7,856 nt of DNA from Alphaproteobacteria bacterium (GCA_016650315.1 JAENVZ010000195.1:1-7856), one strand, 5' to 3'. Counted from the stretch's first letter, positions 1 through 7,825 are shown. Numbers and translations: made by a program. The notes: generated by a model from the letters alone, not told the origin.

Positions 1-2804
1 ACGCCGACAGCATCAAGCGTTTTCGTGGCCGCTATCGGGAGACATTCGGCGCAACAGCCACAGGCGATCCGCTCTATCAGGCGATCAGCGACGGACGGCG
101 GCTGGCCGGAATGGAGCATTGGCTCCCGCTGTTCGAGGAAAAGCTCGCTACCCTGTTTGACCATCTGGGCGACGACGCGCTCTATATCCGCGACAGCGGA
201 GATGCCGGAGCGGCCGAGGCGCGGTTCGAGGCGATCCGCGACTATCACGGCAACCGTAGACAAGCAGGATCAGGCGATCCGGGCAGTTACCGTCCGCTGG
301 AACCGGGGCAGCTCTATCTGTCCGCCGAAGAGTGGGCCACGCGGATCGGCCAGCACGCCATCCATCTGGCCACCGCTTTCCATGAACCGGAAAGCGAGCG
401 CGTCATCGATTTCGGAGTCGATAACGCCCGCGACTTCGCCCCGGAACGTGCACAAAACGCCAATGTCTATGAGGCGGTAGGCAAGCACATCACTTCGCTC
501 CATCGCACTGGCAAGAAGGTCGTGATCGCCAGCTATTCCATCGGCGCGCGAGAACGGCTGGAGGGGCTGCTCGCCGAACATGGCGTCAAGAGGCTGGCAA
601 AGGTAGATGACTGGCAGGAAGCCTTGGGCCTGGCGTCGGGCGGGTCGGTCGCCCTTTCCGTCCTCCCCCTCGATCATGGCTTCACCGCGCCCGATGTCGC
701 CATCCTCACCGAACAGGACATGCTGGGCGACCGCCTTGTGCGCCGACAGAAGCGCAAGAAGAGCGCCGACGCTTTCCTTGCCGAACTGGCGATGCTCACC
801 CCCGGCGATCTGGTGGTGCACGCCGACCATGGCATCGGGCGCTATGACGGGCTGATGTCGATCCCGGTCGGCAACAGCCCGCATGACTGTGTCGCGCTAG
901 AATATGCGGGCGGCGATAAGCTCTATGTCCCGGTCGAAAATATCGACGTCCTCTCCCGCTATGGCAACGCCCATGACGGGGTCATGCTCGACAGGCTGGG
1001 TGGAGAGGCATGGCAGCGGCGCAAATCCCGGATGAAGGAGCGCATCCGCGAAATCGCGGGCGAACTCCTGAAAACCGCCGCCGAACGCGCCCTGCGTCCG
1101 GGACAAGTGGCCGAACCCGACAGCGGCGGCTATCCCGCCTTTGTCGACCGCTTCCCCTATCAGGAGACGGAGGATCAGGACCGCGCCATTTCCGACGTAC
1201 TCGACGATCTGGCCGCCGGAAAACCCATGGACCGGCTGGTGTGCGGCGATGTCGGCTTCGGCAAGACCGAGGTCGCCCTGCGCGCCGCCTTTGTCGCGGC
1301 GATGGCCGGAATGCAGGTGGTGGTGATCGGCCCCACCACCCTGCTCGCGCGCCAGCATCACATGAATTTCGAAGAACGGTTCAAGGGTTTCCCGCTGAAA
1401 ATCGGTCGCCTCTCCCGCATGGTCGGCGCGAATGAGGTCAAGGCGGTGAAGGGAGGGCTGGCCGACGGTACGCTGGATATCGTCGTGGGTACCCATGCGT
1501 TGCTGACCAAAGGCATTGAATTCAAGCGCCTCGGCCTTGTCATTGTGGACGAGGAGCAGCGTTTTGGCGTTGTTCACAAGGAACGGCTGAAACAGCTCAA
1601 GGCCGATGTCCACGTCCTCACGCTCACCGCCACGCCCATCCCCCGCACGTTGCAAATGGCGATGTCGGGCCTGCGCGAATTGTCGGTGATCCAGACCCCG
1701 CCGGTCGACCGGCTGGCGGTGCGCACCTATGTCATGCCCTGGGACCCGGTGGTGGTGCGCGAGGCGCTGTTGCGTGAGCATTATCGCGGCGGGCAGAGTT
1801 TCTTCGTCGCCCCGCGCGTCGCCGACCTGACCGAAATCGAGGAGTTCCTGCGCACACAAGTCCCCGAAATCCGCTATGTCGTCGCCCATGGCCAGATGGC
1901 ACCCGGACAGATCGAGGACCGCATGTCGGCCTACTACGACAAGCGCTATGACGTGTTGCTCTCCACCACCATTGTTGAGAGCGGCCTCGACATCCCCAGC
2001 GCCAACACCCTCATCATCCACCGCGCCGACCGCTTTGGCCTTGCCCAGCTTTACCAACTTCGCGGTCGCGTCGGGCGCGCCAAAACGCGCGCCTATGCCT
2101 ATCTGACCACGCCTGCCGACCGGCTGATGACCGAGACGGCGGAAAAGCGCTTGAAAATCCTGTCCGATCTCGACACGCTGGGCGCGGGGTTCCAGTTGGC
2201 CAGCCACGACCTCGACATTCGCGGCGCGGGCAATCTGGTCGGCGACGAGCAATCCGGCCATATCAAGGAAGTCGGCTTCGAACTCTACCAGTCGATGCTG
2301 GAAGAGGCGATCATGGAGGCAAAACTGGGCGCCACCGGCCTTAAGCCGCGTGAGAGCTTCTCTCCGCAAATTACTGTAGATGCGCCCATAATGATCCCGG
2401 AGGATTATGTCCCCGACCTCGACCTGCGCATGGGCCTGTACCGTCGGATGAACGATCTGGACGACCGGCAGGCCATCGAATCCTTCGCCGCCGAACTCAT
2501 CGACCGCTTCGGCAAGCTGCCCAGCGCGACCGAAAACCTGCTGCGCATCATAGAGATCAAGATGCACTGCACAAAGGCCAGCATCGCCAAGATCGACATC
2601 GGACCAAAGGGCGCGCTGGTCAGCTTCCACAATGACAGCTTCCCCAACCTCCCCGGCCTGCTCGCCTATGTGCAGCGATTGAACGGCGTGGCGAAACTGC
2701 GCCCCGACAGCAAGCTGGTCATCGGCAGAAGCTGGGGCGACCCGCAGGCGCGGATCAACGGCGCACTGCAATTGTCCAAGGGGCTGGCGAAGGCGGCGGG
2801 GTGA
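1..2804 (+). CDS. mfd: Transcription-repair coupling factor Mfd, 5'-truncated by the window edge
   Basis: Mfd is a cytosolic SF2 ATPase that pushes stalled RNA polymerase off damaged DNA and recruits UvrA for nucleotide excision repair. The reading frame is open from base 3, and translated sequence upstream of the first ATG (position 111) continues typical Mfd sequence (RFRGRY..., [16 protein letters not shown]), so that ATG is internal and the true start lies outside. In all 933 codons are visible; the family is usually about 1,150 residues, so roughly 200 N-terminal residues are missing. In visible-residue numbering: the end of the UvrB-like module, then the RNA-polymerase-interacting CarD-like domain from about 267 ([18 protein letters not shown]), Walker A GDVGFGKT at 415-422, DEEQ box at 516-519, TATPIPRT at 542, motif [10 protein letters not shown] at 685 followed by the translocation region, and the TRCF C-terminal domain from about 798. 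No disruption is seen. The gene ends 27 bases from a convergent gene; no terminator hairpin is evident. Confidence 0.97.
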   Translation, partial: ADSIKRFRGRYRETFGATATGDPLYQAISDGRRLAGMEHWLPLFEEKLATLFDHLGDDALYIRDSGDAGAAEARFEAIRDYHGNRRQAGSGDPGSYRPLEPGQLYLSAEEWATRIGQHAIHLATAFHEPESERVIDFGVDNARDFAPERAQNANVYEAVGKHITSLHRTGKKVVIASYSIGARERLEGLLAEHGVKRLAKVDDWQEALGLASGGSVALSVLPLDHGFTAPDVAILTEQDMLGDRLVRRQKRKKSADAFLAELAMLTPGDLVVHADHGIGRYDGLMSIPVGNSPHDCVALEYAGGDKLYVPVENIDVLSRYGNAHDGVMLDRLGGEAWQRRKSRMKERIREIAGELLKTAAERALRPGQVAEPDSGGYPAFVDRFPYQETEDQDRAISDVLDDLAAGKPMDRLVCGDVGFGKTEVALRAAFVAAMAGMQVVVIGPTTLLARQHHMNFEERFKGFPLKIGRLSRMVGANEVKAVKGGLADGTLDIVVGTHALLTKGIEFKRLGLVIVDEEQRFGVVHKERLKQLKADVHVLTLTATPIPRTLQMAMSGLRELSVIQTPPVDRLAVRTYVMPWDPVVVREALLREHYRGGQSFFVAPRVADLTEIEEFLRTQVPEIRYVVAHGQMAPGQIEDRMSAYYDKRYDVLLSTTIVESGLDIPSANTLIIHRADRFGLAQLYQLRGRVGRAKTRAYAYLTTPADRLMTETAEKRLKILSDLDTLGAGFQLASHDLDIRGAGNLVGDEQSGHIKEVGFELYQSMLEEAIMEAKLGATGLKPRESFSPQITVDAPIMIPEDYVPDLDLRMGLYRRMNDLDDRQAIESFAAELIDRFGKLPSATENLLRIIEIKMHCTKASIAKIDIGPKGALVSFHNDSFPNLPGLLAYVQRLNGVAKLRPDSKLVIGRSWGDPQARINGALQLSKGLAKAAG

Positions 2805-2831
2805 GATCGGCGAAGCTAGTCACGGCACGCA

Positions 2832-3542
2832 CTATAAGCTGAACTCTTTGGTCATATAATCAGCGATATCCCGCACGTTTTTGCAAGCATCCGTACAAAG
2901 ACTTAGTGCGTTCACACCATAACCGTCGATTGCGAAACTCACCCAAATTTCAATCTTCTCACTGACTCCAGCGGTTGGAATAATTCTCTGCGTGCGTGGA
3001 TCAACCGGGGCACCCATTACATTCACACCCGACCCAAAGGTTACTCCCGGACCCCAGCTTACGGATCCGCCACCACCGCGGCTGACAGTGACCCGTCGCT
3101 CTTCGATCCGCTTTTGGGGAACTAAATCAATATGCTTACTCTGAAGAGCGAGATCATTTATTATGCGAATCCAAGCATTCTCAGGTTTGGAAAATGGCTG
3201 AAGCGAAAGAAGATAATTACGGAGATCGGAGTGTCGCTCAGCAAGGGCCTTCCACCGCCAACGTCCCATCATTGAATCGAAACTGTTCTGATCGTTTGTG
3301 ATAGGAAAATAAACATGAGCCCTCGCGCGCTCATCGGCCGTGAGCGAAATCGCAATATGCCTTTCCCAGTAAGCTCGGGCCAACCGATCAAGCACACTGC
3401 GAAGGCGTTCAGATACTTCGTGGGTGTAGTGAACCGCTCGGTCGCTGACGGAATGCTGCTGGAGCGATTTTTCATATTCTTGCTTAAGCTCTAAAAGAAT
3501 TTCATCAGCACGGCTAAGTGACATGGAAATATTAGGGTTCAC
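2832..3542 (-). CDS. Uncharacterised 236-residue protein, low-GC orphan
   Basis: Function unknown. The start is GTG at 3542, chosen because GGAG lies 8 bases upstream; an in-frame ATG at codon 7 (3524) is the alternative. No signal peptide or membrane segment is apparent. Residues 7-65 look helical. Landmarks are LRSVLDRLA (47-55), FPI (79-81), LQPF (114-117), a conserved-looking NDLALQSKH (129-137) followed by LVPQ, a glycine-rich beta-like stretch (155-178, GGGGSVSWGPG then VTFGSG), and DPRTQRIIP (181-189). From memory this order (LRSxLDxLA, FPI, LQPF, KHxxL, glycine-rich turn region) matches a scattered family of hypothetical proteins found in variable regions; I could not verify this. R56-x5-H62 formally resembles a HEPN RNase motif, but this is weak. 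Codon use (TTA, ATA, AGA, AAT) differs sharply from the neighbours, which suggests horizontal acquisition. It lies 55 bases downstream of the EAL gene on the same strand and could be read from it. Confidence 0.8.
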   Translation of the reverse strand: MNPNISMSLSRADEILLELKQEYEKSLQQHSVSDRAVHYTHEVSERLRSVLDRLARAYWERHIAISLTADERARAHVYFPITNDQNSFDSMMGRWRWKALAERHSDLRNYLLSLQPFSKPENAWIRIINDLALQSKHIDLVPQKRIEERRVTVSRGGGGSVSWGPGVTFGSGVNVMGAPVDPRTQRIIPTAGVSEKIEIWVSFAIDGYGVNALSLCTDACKNVRDIADYMTKEFSL

Positions 3543-3550
3543 ATTTTCTA

Positions 3551-3554
3551 CTCC
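3551..3554 (-). promoter_or_regulatory. Ribosome binding site that decides the GTG start of the orphan gene
   Basis: On the minus strand GGAG is followed by 8 bases and then GTG (3542-3540). This is an ideal Shine-Dalgarno spacing and is why GTG is preferred over the ATG six codons further in. An ATG overlapping the GTG one base upstream is followed immediately by TGA, so it cannot be the start. Confidence 0.6.
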
Positions 3555-3597
3555 GAATGAGGCCCACAGATATCCTGAACTGTTTCTTCTGAACTAA

Positions 3598-5706
3598 CTA
3601 CCCCACCAACCCCATCAACGCCCCACTCCCCACAGCCCCTGACCGCAAAAACCCCTGATAGAAATCGCACCCCTTGCGCGCCAGCAACGCCAGTTGCTGT
3701 TCCGTCTCCACGCCTTCCGCGACGACTTTCAGGCCCAGTGATTTTGCCATGTCGATCACACCGCTAACAATGATGCTATCGCGCTCCGACCCGGTGATGT
3801 CTTTGGCAAGGCCGCTGTCGATCTTGAGATAATCGAGCGGCAGGGACTTCAAATAGGCAAGGCTGGAATAGCCCGTCCCGAAATCGTCGATGGCCACACG
3901 AAGCCCCGCCGCTTGCCATTTCGCCAGCAGGGCGGACGCGGCGGCAAGGTCTTCGATCAAGCCGCTTTCGGTGATTTCCACCGTCAGCCGGTCATGCGGA
4001 AAGCCGCTGGCGTCCAGTTGCGCCATGAAGGTTTCGAAGAAATCCGCCTGCGCGATGTCCGCCGCCGTCACATTGATGGCGAGGCGCAAATGCGAAAGCG
4101 CATCGGGCCATGCCGCTGCAATCTCCAGCGCCCGTCTCTGCACATGTCCCGACAGCGGCAATAGATAGTCCGACCGCTCCGCCGCCGCGAACAGGGCGGT
4201 TGCGCCCAGCGGCCCGAACTTGGGATGGTTCCAGCGGGCGAGCGCCTCCACGCCGGTCAGCGCATCATCGGCCATCGCATATTGCGGCTGGAACACGATG
4301 TCGATCTCGCCACGATCCAGCGCCAGCCGCAGGTCGGTTTCCAGTTGATCGTCATCAACGCTCAAACTGCGGTCGTCACGGATGCGGACGCGCACGCTTT
4401 GGCTGTCCGACATTTTTGCATCCGCCAGCGCCGCTCCCGCCCGGCGAAGCAAGCGTCCAGCATCATCGCCCGGCTGTGCCTCGGCAATGCCGCAACGGGC
4501 GGTCAGGCGGATCAGATGGTCGCCTGCACTGAACGGTCGGGCAACCGCGCCGATCAGGCGATGGGCAAGGAACGCCGCCCGGTCCGCACCCGCTTCATGC
4601 GGCAGACCGATCAGGAATTCCGTACCCGCAATGCGCGCCAGCATGACGCCAGCGCCTTGTTCCTCCTCAATCAGCCGCTCGATACGGCGGCCAACGCGGC
4701 CAAGCAGCGCATTGCCCGCCATCTGGCCATAGGCCGCGTTCATGCGGTCGAACTGACCGATCGACAGCAGGATGACGACCGGGCCGCCTGTCCGCTCGCC
4801 TTCCGCATCCTCCAGCATCCGCCCGATCCATTTTTGCGCGGCACGGCGGTTGGACAGGCCGGTCAGATAATCCTTTTCCTCCGCCACGCGCCCCTCGCCA
4901 TTGGGCAGAAGCTCAATCTCCCCCAACAGGCACCCTGCTTCGACATACAGGTGATGGGCAACACGACGCGCCGGATCACCGGGCATGACGTCACCGGGCA
5001 TGATATGGGCGAAGGCCGCCCCTGCCCCGCTGCGTTCCACCTGCCGCGCAATCGCCAGCGCCGCCCGCCGCTCCCCCTTCGGCAAAAGGCGCAGCAGGGC
5101 AACAGGTGAAAGCCGGTGCGACACGGCCACGCCCAGATGATCGGCAAGGGCCGAGCTTAATGTCACATGCGCCTTGGCAGAGTCATAGCGCCAGAACAGC
5201 GCATCGCTGCGCTGAATCGCATTGCGGTTGCGGGTTTCGGCGCGCCCCCCGCCCAACCGCTCGACATGGCGCTGGGCAAAGGCAAGCGCCACCGCAAATG
5301 TGTCGGCGGTAATCGTGTCGGCCAGAAAATGGGTGGCGCCTGCCGCCAGCACTTCGGGCAATCGCGCCGATTCGGCTGGGCTGGTCAGGACCAGAAGCGC
5401 GCCGCCCAGCGCTTCGACCGCTTCGGACAGGGCGGCGATGCTGACCAGCGCCTTGTCGATACCCCGGCGTGCGTCAATGACGGCGATTTGCGCCTGACTG
5501 CCCAGAAAGCGCTGCTCCGCCCCCGCTGGACGGCGCGCGGCGACCGGACGCCAGCCAGCCTCCATCGCAAAATTCGAAAGCGCATCGCGGTCCTGCGCCG
5601 AAAGAATGAACAGCGGCAGGTGCGGCATCACGGAAAACTGTGCGTCAGCATGGCTGTCCTCCCGTATTCCGATCAATATGTCACCCTGCGTCAATTCCGA
5701 TTCCAT
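3598..5706 (-). CDS. GGDEF-EAL protein, probable c-di-GMP phosphodiesterase with a degenerate GGDEF domain
   Basis: A 702-residue cytosolic protein with no membrane segments, likely to hydrolyse cyclic di-GMP to pGpG. Residues 31-150 look like a degenerate receiver: IAVIDAR with D78 in the phosphoacceptor place, VLTSP at 106-110 and GATHFLAD at 123-130, but no matching lysine. Residues about 165-268 look PAS-like. The GGDEF domain begins at DYLTGLSNRR (279-288), but its signature is AGTEF (360-364), so diguanylate cyclase activity is probably lost. The EAL domain (about 450-695) keeps the catalytic set: E487 (EAL), N545 (NVT), E577 (VEITES), D607-D608 (DDFGTG), K628 (LKID), E664 (AEGVET) and Q684 (YQGF). 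The start at 5706 has AGGG three bases upstream and a GGGGA further back; the next in-frame Met is codon 27. The gene is divergent from moaA. Domain order and activity are inferred from motifs; which signal it senses cannot be read. Confidence 0.93.
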   Translation of the reverse strand: MESELTQGDILIGIREDSHADAQFSVMPHLPLFILSAQDRDALSNFAMEAGWRPVAARRPAGAEQRFLGSQAQIAVIDARRGIDKALVSIAALSEAVEALGGALLVLTSPAESARLPEVLAAGATHFLADTITADTFAVALAFAQRHVERLGGGRAETRNRNAIQRSDALFWRYDSAKAHVTLSSALADHLGVAVSHRLSPVALLRLLPKGERRAALAIARQVERSGAGAAFAHIMPGDVMPGDPARRVAHHLYVEAGCLLGEIELLPNGEGRVAEEKDYLTGLSNRRAAQKWIGRMLEDAEGERTGGPVVILLSIGQFDRMNAAYGQMAGNALLGRVGRRIERLIEEEQGAGVMLARIAGTEFLIGLPHEAGADRAAFLAHRLIGAVARPFSAGDHLIRLTARCGIAEAQPGDDAGRLLRRAGAALADAKMSDSQSVRVRIRDDRSLSVDDDQLETDLRLALDRGEIDIVFQPQYAMADDALTGVEALARWNHPKFGPLGATALFAAAERSDYLLPLSGHVQRRALEIAAAWPDALSHLRLAINVTAADIAQADFFETFMAQLDASGFPHDRLTVEITESGLIEDLAAASALLAKWQAAGLRVAIDDFGTGYSSLAYLKSLPLDYLKIDSGLAKDITGSERDSIIVSGVIDMAKSLGLKVVAEGVETEQQLALLARKGCDFYQGFLRSGAVGSGALMGLVG
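4976..5003 (-). repeat. Short in-frame tandem duplication (MPGD repeated)
   Basis: The 13-base word TCACCGGGCATGA (plus-strand reading) occurs at 4976-4988 and again at 4991-5003, a 15-base period. It encodes MPGDV followed by MPGD at residues 236-244 of the EAL protein. The reading frame is kept, so this looks like a slippage-type duplication in a loop of the PAS-like segment. Confidence 0.7.
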
Positions 5707-5740
5707 GCCCTTTTGCGTCCCCGTAACCCTGATGACAGGT

Positions 5741-5752
5741 CTTTATTTATAG
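5741..5752 (-). promoter_or_regulatory. Candidate -10 region for the EAL gene
   Basis: The 101-base divergent intergenic region holds one AT-rich patch. Read on the minus strand it gives CTATAAAT, a reasonable -10 element about 40 bases before the EAL start. No good -35 lies at the right distance: TTGAAG is only 12 bases upstream of TATAAA. The assignment is therefore tentative. Confidence 0.3.
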
Positions 5753-5772
5753 GCTGTTGCCGCCTTCAACGG

Positions 5773-5801
5773 TTGCACCACGCCTTGCCATGCCTTAGCT
5801 A
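5773..5801 (+). promoter_or_regulatory. Candidate promoter for moaA-nadK
   Basis: TTGCAC (5773-5778) is followed after 17 bases by TAGCTA (5796-5801). If used, transcription would begin close to the moaA ATG at 5808, giving a leaderless message, which would fit the absence of a Shine-Dalgarno sequence there. The -10 match is poor, so this is only a candidate. Confidence 0.25.
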
Positions 5802-5807
5802 GATTAT

Positions 5808-6827
5808 ATGGTGATTGCACGAAATGCATCAGCGTCCGGCATGGTCGATGGTTTTGGCCGCCACATCGAATATCTGCGGATATCGGTGACGGATCGCTGC
5901 GATCTGCGTTGCCGCTATTGCATGTCGGAAAAAATGACGTTCCTGCCGCGCGATCAGATACTGACACTCGAAGAAATGGCGATCATCGCTGACCGCTTCA
6001 TCGCGCGCGGGGTGAAGAAGATCCGCCTGAGCGGCGGCGAACCGCTGGTGCGGCGCGATTTTGGCGAGCTAGCACAGCGGATCGGGCGGCATGTGAAGGC
6101 CGGGACGCTTGAGGAACTGACCCTCACGACCAACGGCACCCACCTTGCCGAACATGCCGAAATGCTGGCCGACGCTGGCATGAAACGGATCAATGTCAGC
6201 CTGGATACACTTGACCCGCAATTGTTCACGCAGATCACCCGGCGCGGCGATATTACCAGGGTGCTGGACGGGATCAGGGCCGCCAACGATGCGGGCCTGA
6301 CGGTCAAGATCAACATGGTCGCGCTCAAGGGGCTGAACGATGGCGAATTCCTGTCCATGCTGCGCTGGTGCGATGCGCAGGGGCACGATCTGACCCTGAT
6401 CGAAACCATGCCGCTGGGACAGATTGATGAGGACCGGACCGACCGCTATCTGCCGCTCACCGCTGCTTTGCAGCAGATCGCAGCGGAGCATGAGGTAATG
6501 CCCATAGCGTACAAGACCGGCGGTCCCGCGCGCTATTTCGCTGTCGACGGAATGCGGACGCGCCTGGGGCTGATTACGCCGCTCAGCAATAATTTCTGCG
6601 CCGGGTGCAACCGGATGCGCCTGACCTGTCAGGGCAAGATTTTCATGTGCCTGGGCCATGAAGATCATGTCGATCTGAAAGCAGCCTTTCGAGCGGGCGG
6701 CGCGGATGCGATCGACGCGCTGCTCGATACCGCATTGCGTTTAAAGCCACTGGCCCATGATTTCGCCATCGGGCCGGACGCAAAGCCGATGGCCGTTTCC
6801 CGCCATATGAGCGTAACCGGCGGATGA
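5808..6827 (+). CDS. moaA: GTP 3',8-cyclase MoaA (molybdenum cofactor biosynthesis)
   Basis: A radical-SAM enzyme of 339 residues, typical for the family. It converts GTP to 3',8-cyclo-GTP, the first step of molybdopterin synthesis, which MoaC then turns into cyclic pyranopterin monophosphate. The N-terminal [4Fe-4S] cluster that binds SAM is held by C31, C35 and C38 (CDLRCRYC); GGEP is at 76-79 and TTNG at 107-110. The second, substrate-binding cluster uses C264, C267 and C281 in the family spacing CxxCx13C. The protein ends in Gly-Gly (338-339), the conserved tail needed for activity in this family. The start at 5808 is a choice: ATG at 5841 (codon 12) would also keep all motifs, and neither has a clear ribosome binding site. 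It overlaps nadK by four bases. No other moa or moe gene is in the window. Confidence 0.97.
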   Translation: MVIARNASASGMVDGFGRHIEYLRISVTDRCDLRCRYCMSEKMTFLPRDQILTLEEMAIIADRFIARGVKKIRLSGGEPLVRRDFGELAQRIGRHVKAGTLEELTLTTNGTHLAEHAEMLADAGMKRINVSLDTLDPQLFTQITRRGDITRVLDGIRAANDAGLTVKINMVALKGLNDGEFLSMLRWCDAQGHDLTLIETMPLGQIDEDRTDRYLPLTAALQQIAAEHEVMPIAYKTGGPARYFAVDGMRTRLGLITPLSNNFCAGCNRMRLTCQGKIFMCLGHEDHVDLKAAFRAGGADAIDALLDTALRLKPLAHDFAIGPDAKPMAVSRHMSVTGG

Positions 6828-7600
6828 GCGACGGACAGCGTCGGGCGCTGCTGGCCTCGCCAGCCGATAACGCGCGTGAGGCGGAGGAATTGTTGCGCAA
6901 GCAATATGATTTCGTCCCGCTGGAACAAGCTGACATGGTGATCGCGCTGGGCGGCGACGGCTTCATGCTGCAAACATTGCATCACATGCTGGAGGAACGG
7001 CGGATATTGCCGGTGTTCGGGATGAACCGCGGCACCGTCGGCTTCCTGATGAACGAATGGCGGCGCGACGCGCTGGATGAACGGCTGGAGCGCGCAAAAA
7101 GCTTCAAGGTCAATCCGCTGCGGATGACCGTCGACACGGTGGATGGCGAGCGATTCTCCATTCCCGCGATCAACGAAGTGTCGCTGCTGCGCGAAACGCG
7201 CCAGACGGCCAAGCTGGTGGTGCAGGTCAATGGCCGCACCATGCTGCCCGAACTCGTGTGTGATGGCGTGCTGGTGGCGACCCCCGCAGGTTCAACAGCC
7301 TATAACCTGTCTGCTCAGGGACCGATATTGCCGCTGGGGTCGGGCATGATTGCGCTGACCCCGATCAGCCCTTTCCGCCCCCGGCGCTGGCGTGGCGCGA
7401 TATTACCTGAAAAAATGATCGTGCGATTTGAGGTGATAGACCCGGTCAAGCGCCCGGTCAGCGCGGTTGCCGACCAGCGCGAAGTGCGCGACGTCGCGCG
7501 CGTGGAAGTCGCTATCGATCGCAGCGCGCCGTTGACGCTGATGTTCGACCCCGAACATGCGCTGGATGACCGGATCGCAATGGAACAATTTATGTCCTAA
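6824..7600 (+). CDS. nadK: NAD kinase
   Basis: A cytosolic enzyme that phosphorylates NAD to NADP using ATP or polyphosphate, supplying NADP(H) for biosynthesis and redox defence. At 258 residues it is at the short end of the usual bacterial range. The signature GGDG is at 43-46 (ALGGDGFML), NRGTVGFL at 68-75, the NAD-contacting Asn-Glu at 117-118 (AINEVSLLR), and the second conserved block CDGVLVATPAGSTAY at 146-160 followed by NLSAQGPILP. The ATG overlaps the moaA stop as ATGA, so translation is probably coupled to moaA; the sequence before it (ACCGGCGG) is only a weak ribosome binding site. The stop is followed within six bases by the tRNA promoter, and no terminator hairpin with a T-run lies between them. 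A functional link between moaA and nadK is not obvious; the pairing may just be shared housekeeping expression. Confidence 0.96.
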   Translation: MSDGQRRALLASPADNAREAEELLRKQYDFVPLEQADMVIALGGDGFMLQTLHHMLEERRILPVFGMNRGTVGFLMNEWRRDALDERLERAKSFKVNPLRMTVDTVDGERFSIPAINEVSLLRETRQTAKLVVQVNGRTMLPELVCDGVLVATPAGSTAYNLSAQGPILPLGSGMIALTPISPFRPRRWRGAILPEKMIVRFEVIDPVKRPVSAVADQREVRDVARVEVAIDRSAPLTLMFDPEHALDDRIAMEQFMS

Positions 7601-7605
7601 CCGGC

Positions 7606-7635
7606 TTGCAATCCCCTGAAAGGCGCTGCTATAGG
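7606..7635 (+). promoter_or_regulatory. Promoter of the tRNA-Asn gene
   Basis: TTGCAA (7606-7611) and TATAGG (7630-7635) are separated by 18 bases and lie about 30 bases before the mature tRNA 5' end. The following GGCGCGC is the kind of GC-rich discriminator found at stable-RNA promoters under stringent control. This is the best-looking promoter in the window. Confidence 0.65.
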
Positions 7636-7664
7636 CGCGCTTCGCCTGTTGAGAGACGGGCTGC

Positions 7665-7739
7665 TCCCCGATAGCTCAGCGGTAGAGCATTCGACTGTTA
7701 ATCGAATGGTCGCTGGTTCGAATCCAGCCCGAGGAGCCA
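7665..7739 (+). tRNA. tRNA-Asn (anticodon GUU), CCA encoded
   Basis: The cloverleaf folds by eye. The acceptor 5' strand is TCCCCGA (7665-7671). The D arm has GCTC (7674-7677) paired with GAGC (7685-7688). The anticodon stem TTCGA/TCGAA encloses loop CTGTTAA, with anticodon GTT at 7697-7699. The variable loop is five bases. The T arm is GCTGG, TTCGAAT, CCAGC (7712-7728). The acceptor 3' strand is CCGAGGA (7729-7735), with discriminator G and encoded CCA (7737-7739). All arms pair perfectly except the acceptor, where C4 faces A69 and A7 faces C66. The D, anticodon and T arms and the T loop are intact, so the gene may still be functional, but the acceptor stem is unusual. Confidence 0.93.
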
Positions 7740-7797
7740 GCACCCCCTTCGCCACCGTCCGCCTGCCTCCGAAATCCCGACTAAAACCCCTTGTTTT

Positions 7798-7821
7798 CCG
7801 GCAAAACTTATCCGCCGGTTT
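7798..7821 (+). terminator. Weak hairpin downstream of tRNA-Asn, possible terminator
   Basis: CCGGC (7798-7802) and GCCGG (7814-7818) can pair around an 11-base loop and are followed by TTT. The five-pair stem, large loop and very short T-run make this a poor intrinsic terminator, but it is the only candidate after the tRNA. Confidence 0.2.
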
Positions 7822-7825
7822 CCGT

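Noticed and set aside
111..113. ATG at 111 as the mfd start
   Set aside because: The frame stays open to the window edge, and the 36 codons before it encode typical Mfd sequence, so this is an internal methionine.
897..2771. Long open frame of 624 codons on the minus strand, opposite mfd
   Set aside because: It is antisense to an unmistakable mfd reading frame. Long antisense open frames are expected in GC-rich genes, and its translation shows no recognisable domain.
2805..2831. Bidirectional terminator between mfd and the convergent orphan gene
   Set aside because: Only 27 bases lie between the stops, and no inverted repeat or T/A-run pair is visible there.
4225..5109. Open frame of 294 codons on the plus strand, opposite the GGDEF-EAL gene
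   Set aside because: It is a shadow of the EAL gene, whose motifs on the minus strand are clear; the plus-strand translation is low-complexity and rich in Arg, Gln and Ala.
7633..7647. Perfect five-pair hairpin AGGCG/CGCCT just after the tRNA -10 element, as a nadK terminator
   Set aside because: It has no T-run and overlaps the expected tRNA transcription start and discriminator, so it is better explained as part of the tRNA promoter region.
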